Assembly (NCBI RefSeq): GCF_026642255.1
Contig: NZ_CP113264.1
Coordinates: forward strand, 6,820,001 to 6,884,000
Direction: 5' to 3'
Source of the DNA: Streptomonospora nanhaiensis
Lineage (GTDB): Bacteria; Actinomycetota; Actinomycetes; Streptosporangiales; Streptosporangiaceae
DNA: 64,000 nucleotides
The notes below the pieces were generated by a model. It made no database searches, was not told the origin of the DNA, and saw only the letters and a list, made by a program, of their open reading frames with translations. Shown piece after piece: positions 40,373 through 51,433 of the stretch. A program made the translations under genes and the position numbers. Within the stretch, counting starts at the first letter, position 1. Each line of letters opens with the position of its first letter.

Positions 40373-40615
40373 ATGGCCTACTACCGCATCCAGTTGAGCA
40401 ACGGCTCCTCCCACACCCTCCAGGCGGTGCGCATGCGCACCGACGCGCGCAGCCTCTACCTGGAGGAGCGCACCGCGGGGGCGTGGACCGAGGTGTTCGC
40501 GAACCCCCTCACGGACGTGGAGCGCATCCAGCGCCGCTTCACCGAGAACGACGGCACGTGGACGTGGCTGAACGAGCGCCTGCCCGCGCCCGTCGGCGGC
40601 GTCCGGTCCTGGTAG
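40373..40615 (+). CDS. Small hypothetical protein
   Basis: An 80-residue soluble protein that I do not recognise. It reads as a small beta-rich fold with charged strands (YYRIQLSNGSSHTLQAVRMR, SLYLEERTAGAWTEVF) followed by a helix with TDVERIQRRFTE and WTWLNERLP. The composition is normal for a real protein, the ATG follows CCCAGGGAC, and the codon pattern fits local GC skew. It stands between two longer genes without overlap. No partner is suggested by context. Confidence 0.65.
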   Translation: MAYYRIQLSNGSSHTLQAVRMRTDARSLYLEERTAGAWTEVFANPLTDVERIQRRFTENDGTWTWLNERLPAPVGGVRSW

Positions 40616-40733
40616 GACCGCTCCGCGGCGCCTCCGTCCCGGTCGCGCCACGGCCGCCCCCGACCCCCGGAGTGCCCGGTACGCCCCGGAAGGCCTGTGT
40701 AGTCTCGGTTGGGGCACAGCGAGGGAGACGGCG

Positions 40734-42125
40734 ATGGACGGTCAGACCGGCTCCGGCGGAATCCGTCGGACCGCGGATTCCGCACTCCCCCACCGTGCCC
40801 CGGACGGTTCCCCTCCCGCACGCTCCCGCGAGCGGCGCCCGTCGCCCGGCGGCTCCCTGCTGACGGCCGTCCTGCTCCCCCTCCTCCCGGCCGTGCTCCT
40901 CCTCGCCGTCGCCTCGGTGGCCTTCCCGGCCCACGGACTCCTCTCGCCGGCCCCGGACGGAGGGGCCGCGCCGCCGCTCTCCCTGCCGGCGGAGCCGTCC
41001 GCGGGCCTCGTGGTCCTCGCCGGTCTCACCCTGGCCGCCCTCGTGGTCGGCCTCCCGGTGTCCGTGCACGCGGGGCTGCTCGTCGGCGGCGGCGCCGTGC
41101 TCGGGCAGGACGTCGGTGCGCCCGCGTCCTGGTCCCGCGCCCTGCGCCGCGTCCCGGGGACCCTGGCCCTCCTCCTTCCGTCGGCCGCGTCCTGGGCCGG
41201 GCCGTTCTGGGGTCTGCGCCGACTCGCGTCGGAAGGCGTGTGGTCCGCGCCGGCCGCCGCCGCAACGGCGGCCGGGATCGCCGTGACGGCCCTCCTCCTG
41301 GCGGCGCTCCCCCTCCACGTGCTGGCCGACCTGCCCCCGGGACGGGCCCTGGCCGAGACCTGGCGGACCGTCCGCGCCCGGAGCACCGCCCGGCTGACCG
41401 CGCCGGTCCGCGCCGCCCTCCCCCGTCCCCGCCCCGGCGACGCCCACGGCATCCCGGCCGCGGTGCCCGCCCTCGTCTGCGTGCTGGCCCTCCTCCCGCT
41501 CGCCGCCCCGGGGCTGCTCCGCCCGGAGCCGGCGCCCCCCGGGGCGGCGCCCTCCGCCGCCCTCACGGCGTCGGCGGAGAACCGGACGACGGTGCAGATC
41601 GAGGACGAGGACGGCACCGCCCACCTGTTCGAGGTCGGTCCCGGGGGGCTGCGCGAGGCCGGCTGCGGTCCCGGGTGCACCGTCGGTCCCGCCGAGCCGG
41701 GCCGCGAGGCGCACGTCGACGCGGACGGGTCGCACGCACGGGTCGGCGGCCGGGTCGTGGCCGCCTACTGGCGCACGGACCCCGACCACGGCCCCTCCAC
41801 GCTCTACCTGCGGGTGTGCGACACCGGGAGCCCGTGCCCCGACGACGCGGAGGCCGCCGCCCCGGGGACGCCGGCCGGCTCACGCGCCGAGGTGCTCCGG
41901 GACGGGAGCGCGCGGGTGTTCGGCTGCGCCGAACCGTGCGCGGCCGACGCCGCGGACCGGGCGGACAAGGCGCCCGGGCCCGAGCGGCCGGACCCGGCGG
42001 CGGTCCGGTCCGCGCACCGCGCCGGGGCCGTCACCGTCGAGGTCAGCGGACCGGAGACCCTTCGCCTGGTCATGCTGGCCTGCGATCCCTCCGGCGCCGG
42101 GACCGACTGCGGCGCGGACGTCTGA
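40734..42125 (+). CDS. Membrane protein of unknown function
   Basis: A 463-residue protein, not recognised. About residues 40-65, 85-115, 140-155, 168-195 and 240-262 are hydrophobic helices (LLTAVLLPLLPAVLLLAVAS, GLVVLAGLTLAALVVGL, IPAAVPALVCVLALLPLAA). The C-terminal 190 residues are polar, probably extracytoplasmic, with three Cys pairs or clusters (CGPGC, VCDTGSPCP, FGCAEPCA) that could form disulfides, and a beta-rich pattern (TTVQIEDEDGTAHLFEVG). ATG 40734 follows GAGGGAGACGGCG. Function is not inferred. Confidence 0.72.
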   Translation: MDGQTGSGGIRRTADSALPHRAPDGSPPARSRERRPSPGGSLLTAVLLPLLPAVLLLAVASVAFPAHGLLSPAPDGGAAPPLSLPAEPSAGLVVLAGLTLAALVVGLPVSVHAGLLVGGGAVLGQDVGAPASWSRALRRVPGTLALLLPSAASWAGPFWGLRRLASEGVWSAPAAAATAAGIAVTALLLAALPLHVLADLPPGRALAETWRTVRARSTARLTAPVRAALPRPRPGDAHGIPAAVPALVCVLALLPLAAPGLLRPEPAPPGAAPSAALTASAENRTTVQIEDEDGTAHLFEVGPGGLREAGCGPGCTVGPAEPGREAHVDADGSHARVGGRVVAAYWRTDPDHGPSTLYLRVCDTGSPCPDDAEAAAPGTPAGSRAEVLRDGSARVFGCAEPCAADAADRADKAPGPERPDPAAVRSAHRAGAVTVEVSGPETLRLVMLACDPSGAGTDCGADV

Positions 42126-42287
42126 GGGCCCGGGGCCGCTCCGGTCCGGGCGGGGATGCGCGTTGAGGGGCTGTCCGAAACCGTTGCCGGTGTGACGTGG
42201 GAGCCCCTGCCCCCACCGCTCCCGTACCGCCGGACCCGGTGGGGGCCGTCCTACCCTGTGGTGTACGTCTCTTGGCCGGGAACCTTA

Positions 42288-42303
42288 CTTAATGTTTATT
42301 AAG
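42288..42303. promoter_or_regulatory. CTTAAT-GTTT-ATTAAG operator candidate
   Basis: A perfect 6-bp inverted repeat with four-base spacer in a local AT-rich patch, about 100 bp upstream of the TetR gene at 42402. Position and symmetry fit a TetR autoregulatory operator. Confidence 0.55.
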
Positions 42304-42401
42304 CAAAGGGAGGAAACGAGATCTCGATACCGTGGGCGACGGGCCCGCCCCCGGCCACGGGCCCGGAGTACCCGCCGGGTACAACGAAGTGGAGAGCAGG
42401 A

Positions 42402-43052
42402 ATGAGCGAGACGACCCCCGCACCGGACACCCGGTCCCCCGGCGGCCCCGAGGCCCCGACTCCGCGGAAGCGGGTGAACCGGCGGGAGCAGATCCTGCGC
42501 ACCGCCGCCGACGTCTTCGCGGCCCGGGGGTTCAACAACACCTCGCTCGCCGACATCGCCGCGATGCTCGACATCACCCCGGCCGGGGTCCTGCACCACT
42601 TCGGCTCCAAGACCGACCTGCTCACCGCCGTCCTGGAGCTGAGGGACGACTCCGACCCGGCGCCCGGGGGCAGCCGGATGCTCGACCACCTGGTGACCAC
42701 CGCGGAGCGCAACGCGGCCCGCCCGGGGACCACGCAGCTGTACGCCGTCCTCTCGGCGGAGAGCGCCACCGACCGGCATCCCGCCCAGGAGTGGTTCCGG
42801 GACCGCTACACGGTGCTGCGCGGCGAGATCGGCGACGCCGTCCTGGACAGGCTCGGGCCCGAGCACCGGGAGGCCGCGTCCACCCCCGGCCCCGACGGGC
42901 GCACCCCGGCCGGAGCCGCCGCCGCCGCGGTCATCGCCGTCATGGACGGCCTCCAGGTGCAGTGGCTCCTGGACCCGGAGGCCGTGGACATGGCCTCCGT
43001 GACCGCGCTGGTGATAGACGCCCTCGTCGCCCGGCTGTCCCAGGAGGACTGA
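42402..43052 (+). CDS. TetR-family transcriptional regulator
   Basis: A 216-residue regulator with the TetR helix-turn-helix at residues 23-70 (RREQILRTAADVFAARGF, TSLADIAAMLDITPAGVLHHFGSKTDLLTAVL). The C-terminal helical ligand domain is of the type with the VIAVMDGLQVQWLLDPE segment, which is common in AcrR-like proteins with a TetR_C-family domain. The ATG follows GAGAGCAGGA. No structural gene is adjacent on the same strand and the L,D-transpeptidase is convergent, so the target is probably itself plus a distant gene. An inverted repeat at 42288-42303 is the likely site. Confidence 0.87.
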   Translation: MSETTPAPDTRSPGGPEAPTPRKRVNRREQILRTAADVFAARGFNNTSLADIAAMLDITPAGVLHHFGSKTDLLTAVLELRDDSDPAPGGSRMLDHLVTTAERNAARPGTTQLYAVLSAESATDRHPAQEWFRDRYTVLRGEIGDAVLDRLGPEHREAASTPGPDGRTPAGAAAAAVIAVMDGLQVQWLLDPEAVDMASVTALVIDALVARLSQED

Positions 43053-43080
43053 CCCGCACCGGGACGGCCCGGAACGCGAC

Positions 43081-43120
43081 GAGGGGGCGCCGGGAACCAG
43101 GTGGTTCCCGACGCCCCCTC
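43081..43120. terminator. 18-bp bidirectional hairpin
   Basis: Arms 43081-43098 and 43103-43120 pair over 18 positions with a single mismatch; loop AGGT. It sits in the 81-bp gap between the convergent TetR and L,D-transpeptidase genes. Confidence 0.8.
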
Positions 43121-43133
43121 GGACGTGCGGCGG

Positions 43134-44432
43134 CTACTGCTCGCCGTGCACGGAGCCCGGGGTGCCGGAGCCGTCGGTGATCTGGGCCTCGCCGGTGGCG
43201 CTGCTCTCCAGCCACTCGTCCCAGGACTTCTGCCAGACGCCCCAGCCGTTGTCCCACTCCTTCTCACGGTCGGTGCCCGTGGTGTCGAGGACGTCGCCCA
43301 TCAGGGTGTTCTCGAAGAACCAGAGCGCGTCGTCCATGCGCAGGTTGGTGCAGCCGTTAGAGGTGTTGGCCGAGCCGATGTTGCCGTTGTAGGACGCCTC
43401 GTGCACGAACTCGCCGCTGTGCGAGGTGCGGACCGCGTACTGCACGTCGACCTTGTAGGAGCCCGGGGAGTCCGCCGGGATGCCCACGGTCGCGGAGTCC
43501 ATCGTCAGGCTCTCGTAGCGCTCCATCAGCACGTGGGTGCCGCTGCTCGTGGTGTCGAAGTGCCGGCTCTCCTTGCCGTTGCTCACCTCGATGACGCGCT
43601 CCTGCTCGCCGTCCACGGTGATGACCATCTCGTGGTCGGGCACGTGCATGGTGGCGATCAGCTCGCGGCCGACCTCGAAGTCGATCCGGTGGTTGCGCAC
43701 CCCGTAGACGCCCTCGGACGCCTCGACGCCCGCGAGGCGGAGGTCGACGCTGACCTGCTGGTAGGGGTCCCAGTACTCCTCGGGGCGGAACTGCGCGGTC
43801 TTGTCGTTGACCCAGTTCCAGGCGCCCGCGACCTCCTGCTCGGAGACGACCTCCATGGAGTTCTCGACCTGGGCCTTGTTGGTCACCGGCAGGTCGAAGT
43901 TGATGACGATCGGCATGCCGACCCCGACGGTGTCACCGGAGCTGGGGAAGTTGGACTCCAGTTCCAGGCGCTGACCGGCCACCGCGTCCAGGGTGGTGAA
44001 CTCCTGGACCAGCTCGGTCGTCTCACCGGCGTCGTTCTCGGCGGTGGCCGTGACCACGATCTCCGAGCCGGGGCGCAGGTTCCAGTCGCTGACCCACTCG
44101 GTCCCCTCCTCGTTGAGGGTTCCGGTCATGGCGTAGAGGTCGGGGTCCTCCTCGCCCTCGTCCGCGGCGGCCTCGTTCATGACGACCTGCTCCACCGCGA
44201 CGTCGGTGATGACGCCGTTCTCGGAGGTCACCGTGACGGGGGAGTTGGGCGCGACCTCCTGGGCGCCGTCCTCCGGCGTGATCACCAGTTCGGCCGCGTC
44301 CGCGCCGTCGGCGTCGGGGCTGTTGCCCTGCGTCTCCGCCTCGCCGGACGTACAGGCCGTGGCGACGAGCGCGAGCGCCGCCAGTCCGATGCCGAACCGA
44401 CGCGTCACCGCCGCAGGGGTCTTGCCCGTCAC
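43134..44432 (-). CDS. L,D-transpeptidase lipoprotein (Ig-YkuD)
   Basis: A 432-residue cell-wall cross-linking enzyme. Signal peptide with lipobox (FGIGLAALALVATAC), then a first Ig-like domain (about 55-145), a second Ig-like domain (VAGQRLELESNFPSSGDTVG onward) and a YkuD catalytic domain from about 275. In the catalytic loop the His of GEFVHEA and the Cys of SNGCTN are kept, but the SHGC His of LdtMt2-type enzymes is Asn here. GTG 44432 was chosen for GGAGGT eight bases upstream and because it directly starts a normal signal peptide; a longer frame from 44519 would hide it. It makes 3-3 cross-links in peptidoglycan in related organisms. Confidence 0.88.
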   Translation of the reverse strand: MTGKTPAAVTRRFGIGLAALALVATACTSGEAETQGNSPDADGADAAELVITPEDGAQEVAPNSPVTVTSENGVITDVAVEQVVMNEAAADEGEEDPDLYAMTGTLNEEGTEWVSDWNLRPGSEIVVTATAENDAGETTELVQEFTTLDAVAGQRLELESNFPSSGDTVGVGMPIVINFDLPVTNKAQVENSMEVVSEQEVAGAWNWVNDKTAQFRPEEYWDPYQQVSVDLRLAGVEASEGVYGVRNHRIDFEVGRELIATMHVPDHEMVITVDGEQERVIEVSNGKESRHFDTTSSGTHVLMERYESLTMDSATVGIPADSPGSYKVDVQYAVRTSHSGEFVHEASYNGNIGSANTSNGCTNLRMDDALWFFENTLMGDVLDTTGTDREKEWDNGWGVWQKSWDEWLESSATGEAQITDGSGTPGSVHGEQ

Positions 44433-44740
44433 GTCTGGACCTCCATGTCGTACCTCGAACGCCGTGTGCCTACTGCCACTAAGACGCACCAGCGGGGAAA
44501 AGGTTCTGAAAACCCGCACATCGGTATAGAGCGGTTACCACCGGCGCGGGGCGAGACACCGGAACGGCCGACCATACACCCAGGGGGTACGTACCAGAAG
44601 CCCTCCATGTATGAGATTACGGCCATCTCCGAACCGCCCTGTACACCGGGATGCCCCCGGGGATAACATCTTGGCCGAACGCTCAGGTTTCTCTTCAGTC
44701 GAAACCTGGTCGAGCGAACAACTTTCTCCTGGAGGATGAC
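44433..44740. other. Divergent promoter region of L,D-transpeptidase and SMR genes
   Basis: About 308 bases without a gene. CAGGTTT (44687-44693) and AAACCTG form a 7-bp hairpin 30 bases before the SMR ribosome site. I checked for a guanidine-type riboswitch as often found before SMR genes and did not see its conserved words. Confidence 0.4.
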
Positions 44741-45064
44741 ATGCCGTGGTTCTGGTTGGTCGGCGCCATCGCCGCCGAGGTGACCGCCACCACCTCGCTC
44801 AAGCTCTCCGAGGGGTTCAGCCGACTGATCCCCTCGGTGGTCGTCGTGGTCGGCTACGTCGCCGCCTTCGCCATGCTCAGCCAGGCCCTCGCGCGGGGAA
44901 TGGACCTGGGGGTGGCCTACGGTGTGTGGGCGGCGGCGGGCATCGCGCTGGTGGCGGTGATCGGAGCGCTCTTCCTCGGGGAGTCCCTCACCTGGGTCCA
45001 GGTGGGAGGCATCGCCCTGGTCATCGGAGGAGTGATGGCACTGGAGATGGGCGGCGCGCATTGA
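44741..45064 (+). CDS. SMR-family multidrug/guanidinium efflux protein
   Basis: A 107-residue, four-helix transporter of the small multidrug resistance family. The essential membrane Glu is Glu 13 in AIAAEVTATTSLKLS; other family marks are YGVWAAAGIALVAVIG and LFLGESLTWVQVGGIALVIGGV. It works as a dual-topology dimer, exporting cationic compounds against protons. ATG 44741 follows CTGGAGGATGAC. The stop overlaps a possible TTG of the TetR gene, so the pair is an operon in which the regulator presumably represses the pump. Confidence 0.92.
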   Translation: MPWFWLVGAIAAEVTATTSLKLSEGFSRLIPSVVVVVGYVAAFAMLSQALARGMDLGVAYGVWAAAGIALVAVIGALFLGESLTWVQVGGIALVIGGVMALEMGGAH

Positions 45065-45078
45065 CGGGGAGCAGCACC

Positions 45079-45654
45079 GTGGGCGGTACGGCGGACGAGG
45101 GGACCACCGACGGCCGCAGGCTCAAGGGGATGCAGCGCCGTCGGCTGCTCCTCGACGCCACGATGCGGGTCGTGGAGCGCGAGGGCGTGGGCGCCGTCAG
45201 CCAGCGCCGCGTCGCCGCGGAGGCGGGGGTGCCGCCCAGCACCGTCACCTACTACTACGCGGCCGTCGACGACCTGCTCGTGGACGCCCTCACCAGGGTC
45301 AACGACACCTACGTGGAGGCCCTGGGGACCCTCCCCCGCGAGGCGGACGCGGCGCTGCGGGGGTTCGCCGAGCTGATCTCCTGCGCGGGGGCGGGGGGCG
45401 ACCGGGCCTCGGTCGTCGCGGAGTACGAGCTGTTCCTGCTCGCGTCCCGGCGTCCCGCCCTGCGCCCGCAGATCGACCGCTGGAACCGCGCGGTGGACTC
45501 CTTCCTCGCGCCGTACCTCCCCGATCCGGACGACCGCGCAACCGCCTCCGCGACCGTGGACGGCCTGTTCATGCGCTCCTGCACCGACCCGGAGCTGACC
45601 GCGGACGCCGTCCACCGGGTCCTCACCCGGCTCCTCTCCCTCCGCTCCTCGTGA
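45079..45654 (+). CDS. TetR-family regulator of the SMR pump
   Basis: A TetR-type regulator of about 191 residues; helix-turn-helix around RRRLLLDATMRVVEREG, VSQRRVAAEAGVPPSTVTYYYAAVDDLL. The C-terminal part has the YELFLLASRRPALRPQIDRW segment common in one TetR subfamily. GTG 45079 was chosen because GGGGAG lies seven bases upstream; the alternative TTG 45061 overlaps the SMR stop (TTGA) and would extend it by six residues. Its 3' end overlaps the convergent AraC gene by 32 bp. Confidence 0.85.
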   Translation: MGGTADEGTTDGRRLKGMQRRRLLLDATMRVVEREGVGAVSQRRVAAEAGVPPSTVTYYYAAVDDLLVDALTRVNDTYVEALGTLPREADAALRGFAELISCAGAGGDRASVVAEYELFLLASRRPALRPQIDRWNRAVDSFLAPYLPDPDDRATASATVDGLFMRSCTDPELTADAVHRVLTRLLSLRSS

Positions 45655-46432
45655 GAGCCGCGTAGCGGGCGGGCGGGACCCCGATGACCGAGGTGAACTC
45701 CCTGGTCAGGTGCGACTGGTCGCTGAACCCCAGTTCGGCGGCCAGCACGCCCCAGTCGGGGGCGGCCCCCCGCCTCGCCCGCTCCGCCGCCTCGTAGAGC
45801 CGGTACCTGCGGATCACCGCCTTGGGCCCGAGTCCGACGTGGTCGGCGAACCTGCGCTGGAGCAGCCGCACACCGACCCCCTCGCGCTCGGCCAGGGCGG
45901 AGACGCCGACCACCGCCGGGTCCGCGGCCACCCGCTCGACGAGGTCGCGGGTGTCCTCCGCCGGGTGCCGGCCCGCGGGCAGCCTCCCGGCCAGGATCCG
46001 GTCCACCTCGGCCATGAGGGGGTGCGGGGCCCCGGGGAGCACGTCCCCGGCGAACACCTCCGACACGGGCAGGGAGGCGTCGACGATCCCGCTCATCGGG
46101 CGGCCGAGGAGGGGCCGGAACCCGGCCGGACGGAACATGACCCCGAGCGCCCACCCCTCCCCCTCCAGGCGGCGCCCGGTGACCTTCGTGGCGGGGCCGT
46201 GCACCGCGGCCCCACCCGCGGTGAACACCACGTTGACCACGGGGTGGGCGAGGACCCGCTGGGTGTACGGCTCGTGCCCGGACAGGTTCCACGAGGCCAC
46301 CCAGTAGTGGTCCACGAAGCGGGCGACCGGCGCGGAGGGCGCGTACCTGTCGAGCCGGAACCGGGTCAGCCCCGTCCCCGGGTCGATGATGCCCCGCGCG
46401 TCCCGCTCGACGGGCTCTGGTCTCACACGCAC
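45623..46432 (-). CDS. AraC-family transcriptional regulator
   Basis: A 269-residue regulator with an N-terminal cupin-like domain of the DUF6597 kind (FVDHYWVASWNLSGHEPY, HPVVNVVFTAGGAAVHG, GVMFRPAGFRPLLGRPM) and a C-terminal AraC double helix-turn-helix (VSALAEREGVGVRLLQRRFADHVGLGPK, then LAAELGFSDQSHLTREFTSVIGVPPARY, quoted in parts). GTG 46432. It is divergent, by 190 bp, from a DinB/maleylpyruvate isomerase-like gene that it probably controls. Confidence 0.88.
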   Translation of the reverse strand: MRVRPEPVERDARGIIDPGTGLTRFRLDRYAPSAPVARFVDHYWVASWNLSGHEPYTQRVLAHPVVNVVFTAGGAAVHGPATKVTGRRLEGEGWALGVMFRPAGFRPLLGRPMSGIVDASLPVSEVFAGDVLPGAPHPLMAEVDRILAGRLPAGRHPAEDTRDLVERVAADPAVVGVSALAEREGVGVRLLQRRFADHVGLGPKAVIRRYRLYEAAERARRGAAPDWGVLAAELGFSDQSHLTREFTSVIGVPPARYAALTRSGGRGAG

Positions 46433-46622
46433 CAGGGTAGGTCCCCGCTCGGACGGTTCCCGGAGCGCCCGCGATCCGGACGGTGGTCCGGCGCCGCTCC
46501 GCTCCCCCGGAGGGGCCCGGCCGTGCGGGCCGCCCGGCCCTGTCGCGTTTCTTCAAGACCCCGGCGGGACCGCGGGACGAGGATGGGGCCGGAACTCGAC
46601 CGATCCAGGGGGACACCTGCCC

Positions 46623-47174
46623 ATGAGCGACATCTCCGAGCGCTACGCCCGCCTCTCCGACGCCTTCGCCTCGACGGTGGCCGCGGTGCCCGACGACCGG
46701 TGGACGGCCCCGTCCCCCTGCGAGGGATGGACCGCCCGGGACGTGGTCCGCCACGTCGTGGACACCCAGGGCATGTTCCTCCGCCTGGTCGGCCGGGACC
46801 TGGGGGACATCCCGTCGGTGGACGCGGACCCGGCCGCGGCCTGGGACGCGGCCCGCGCGGTGGTCCGGGCCGACCTGGACGACCCGGAGCTCGCGGACGC
46901 CGGGTACGACGGGTACTTCGGACCGACGACGTTCGCGCGCTCCGTCGACCAGTTCCTCTCCTTCGACCTGGTCGTGCACCGCTGGGACCTGGCCCGCGCG
47001 GCGGGGCTGGACGACCGGCTGGACCCGGAGGACGTGCGGTGGGCACACGGGAACACCGCCGCGTTCGGCGACAGCATGCGGGGCAACGGCGTCTGCGGCC
47101 CCGAGCTCACCCCGCCGGAGGGCGCGGACGCCCAGACGCGGTTCCTCGCCTTCGTCGGGCGCCGGGCCTGGTAG
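46623..47174 (+). CDS. TIGR03086-type DinB/maleylpyruvate isomerase-like protein
   Basis: A 183-residue four-helix protein of the mycothiol-dependent maleylpyruvate isomerase/DinB superfamily. Family marks: WTAPSPCEGWTARDVVRHVV with metal-ligand His, SFDLVVHRWDLARAAG with a second metal His, and a C-terminal FGPEL-like variant (VCGPELTPPEGADAQTRFLAFVGR). Such proteins bind a divalent metal and probably use mycothiol; the reaction is mostly unknown. ATG 46623 follows GGGGGACACC. Divergent from an AraC gene. Confidence 0.85.
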   Translation: MSDISERYARLSDAFASTVAAVPDDRWTAPSPCEGWTARDVVRHVVDTQGMFLRLVGRDLGDIPSVDADPAAAWDAARAVVRADLDDPELADAGYDGYFGPTTFARSVDQFLSFDLVVHRWDLARAAGLDDRLDPEDVRWAHGNTAAFGDSMRGNGVCGPELTPPEGADAQTRFLAFVGRRAW

Positions 47175-47204
47175 GCGCACGGGAGCGGACCGGAGTCCGG
47201 GAAC

Positions 47205-47267
47205 GGCCGAGGGCCACGGGGGCGAACCCGTGGCCCTCGGCCCCGGCGGGCCGCGTGCGGCCCGCCG
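47205..47267. terminator. Two adjacent perfect hairpins
   Basis: A 16-bp perfect stem (47205-47220 with 47227-47242, loop GGCGAA) is followed after one base by an 11-bp perfect stem (47244-47254 with 47257-47267). They lie between the convergent DinB-like and carboxypeptidase genes. Confidence 0.8.
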
Positions 47268-47371
47268 GTCCCGCTTCCGCCGGCCGGCACGCCGCCGGGC
47301 CGGCGCCGTACCGGATCACTCCGCCGGAGGGCCCCCTCGGGCCACCGCCGGACGGCAGGTGCTCCCTCCGG

Positions 47372-48985
47372 TCAGCATGCCTGCACCCAGGAGCACTCCA
47401 GCTCGCCGCTGCCCTGGACCGGGCCGCGCATCGTCCTGGTGCCCTCCGGCGCCTGGTGGCCCGCGTACTCGGCCAGGCGCACCGCGATCGCGTCCTGCAC
47501 CGCGAGGGGCGCGGGACCGGAGTGGCCGTTGTTCACGATGCTGAACGCCAGCTCGCCCTCCGGCCCGGGCACGTACCCGGAGAGGGCGCTGACCCCGCTC
47601 ATCGTTCCGGTCTTGGCCTCGACCACGCCCTCGGCGGCGGTACCGCGCATCCGGTTGGCGAGGGTGCCGCCGACGAACGGGTCGCTCTCGCCCGCGACCG
47701 GCAGCGAGGCGGACCAGGTCTCCTCCCAGGGGGCGGTGCCCGCCTGCCCGAGCAGGTCGACGACGGTGTCGGCGGTGACCAGGTTGCCGCGGGACAGGCC
47801 GGAGCCGTCGTTGGGGACCAGGCCGGCGGTGTCCACGCCCAGGCCGGACAGCGCGTCCTCCACGCCCGCGAGGCCGGCGTCCCAGGTGCCCGCGCCGGCG
47901 GTCTCCTGGCCGATGCTCTTGACCAGCATCTCGGCGTGCCCGTTGTTGCTGAACTTCATGAGGGGCACGAGGATCTCGGAGAGCTCGGCCGACGTGTGGT
48001 CGGCGAGCACCTCGGCGTTCTGCCAGTCGTCGGGGACACCGCCCAGGCCGACGTCGCCCTTCACCGTGACGCCGTTGCTCTCCAGCGCCTCCTCGAAGAG
48101 GTGACCGGCGAGCGCGGCGGGCTCGTCGACCGTCCGCAGCGCGGTCACGGGGGCGGCGTCCGCGGGGAGCGAGCCGGTGACCGCGATGGTGTTGGTGCCC
48201 ACCGGGCGGTCGATGACGAGGGTGTTGGCGCTGCCGGCGGCGCCGGTGACGGCCCGGTTGTCGAGCTCGGCGTAGCCCTCCGCGGCGCCGAGGTCCACGT
48301 CGGCGGGCTCGCCCTCCGCCGCGGGGGCCACCGAGACCTCCGTCACGCCGGTGTCGAAGCGCTCCCCGTGGGCGACCGTCAGGGCCGAGATCTGCGCCGA
48401 GTAGGCGTAGGGCTCGTCCTCGGGCCACCAGTCGTCCACGAGCCGCTCGGAGTCGAACCACGTGTCGTCGGCGTACAGGTCGCCCTTGACCGTGCGGACC
48501 CCGGAGGCCGCGACCTCGGCGGCCATGGCGTCCAGGTCCTCGGCGGAGAGCGTCGGGTCGCCCCGGCCCACCAGGTAGAGGTCCTGCACCTCTCCCCGGC
48601 GCCCGGGAGCGGACTCGGCCGCGACCTCGGTCCCGAAGGAGTGGTCGGCGCCCAGGACCTCCAGGGCGGCGGCCGCGGTGAACAGCTTCATGTTGGAGGC
48701 GGGCAGCAGCTGCTCGCCGCCGTCGCGCGAGTACAGCTCCTCGCCGGTCGCGGTGTCCACGACGACCACCCCCGACACGGCGCCCTCCAGGGCGGGGTCC
48801 TCCAGGATGGCGTCGATGTCCTCGCGCAGTTCGGTCAGGCGGGCTCCGGAGGCGTCGGCGAGCGCGGGGGACGCTCCCAGGAGCGTCATCGGCAGCAGGG
48901 GGATCGTGACGAGGGCGGCGGCCCTCCGGGCGCCGCGCCCTCCGGTGCGGCGGGGGCGCAGGGGTTCGGGGGAGGATTGCTTCAT
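47372..48985 (-). CDS. dacB: D-alanyl-D-alanine carboxypeptidase/endopeptidase, class C PBP4 (S13)
   Basis: A 537-residue secreted penicillin-binding protein of the PBP4/DacB type. After a twin-basic signal peptide (RRAAALVTIPLLPMTLLGASPALA) come the three active-site motifs: SxxK as SNMK in LLPASNMKLFTAAA, SxN as SNN in MKFSNNGHAEML, and KTG in VVEAKTGTM. The long insert between the first two motifs is typical of S13 enzymes. It trims D-Ala from peptidoglycan stem peptides outside the membrane. ATG 48985 follows GAGGAGACCC. A C-terminal Cys pair (ELECSWVQAC) is present, possibly a disulfide. Confidence 0.9.
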   Translation of the reverse strand: MKQSSPEPLRPRRTGGRGARRAAALVTIPLLPMTLLGASPALADASGARLTELREDIDAILEDPALEGAVSGVVVVDTATGEELYSRDGGEQLLPASNMKLFTAAAALEVLGADHSFGTEVAAESAPGRRGEVQDLYLVGRGDPTLSAEDLDAMAAEVAASGVRTVKGDLYADDTWFDSERLVDDWWPEDEPYAYSAQISALTVAHGERFDTGVTEVSVAPAAEGEPADVDLGAAEGYAELDNRAVTGAAGSANTLVIDRPVGTNTIAVTGSLPADAAPVTALRTVDEPAALAGHLFEEALESNGVTVKGDVGLGGVPDDWQNAEVLADHTSAELSEILVPLMKFSNNGHAEMLVKSIGQETAGAGTWDAGLAGVEDALSGLGVDTAGLVPNDGSGLSRGNLVTADTVVDLLGQAGTAPWEETWSASLPVAGESDPFVGGTLANRMRGTAAEGVVEAKTGTMSGVSALSGYVPGPEGELAFSIVNNGHSGPAPLAVQDAIAVRLAEYAGHQAPEGTRTMRGPVQGSGELECSWVQAC

Positions 48986-49204
48986 GGGTCTCCTCGAAGG
49001 GGGCGGAAGCAACGCACCCTAGCCCAGAAACGGCCGCCGATCCAGGGTTTCACCGCGAGCCCCCGCGCGGCGGAGCGGTTTCGTCCGGGATCCGCCGCAT
49101 GCCCGGAGGCGGGGCGGGGCTCCGGCGGGCCCCCGCCCCGGGGGAACCCCGTCGGGCCGGCGCCGGGGCTCCCGCCCCGCCGCCGGCCCGACGCCCCGGA
49201 CGGA

Positions 49205-51429
<2,225 letters not shown>

Positions 51430-51433
<4 letters not shown>

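Noticed and set aside
44433-44740. Guanidine riboswitch before the SMR gene
   Set aside because: Only a 7-bp hairpin was found; conserved guanidine-II/III loop sequences are missing.
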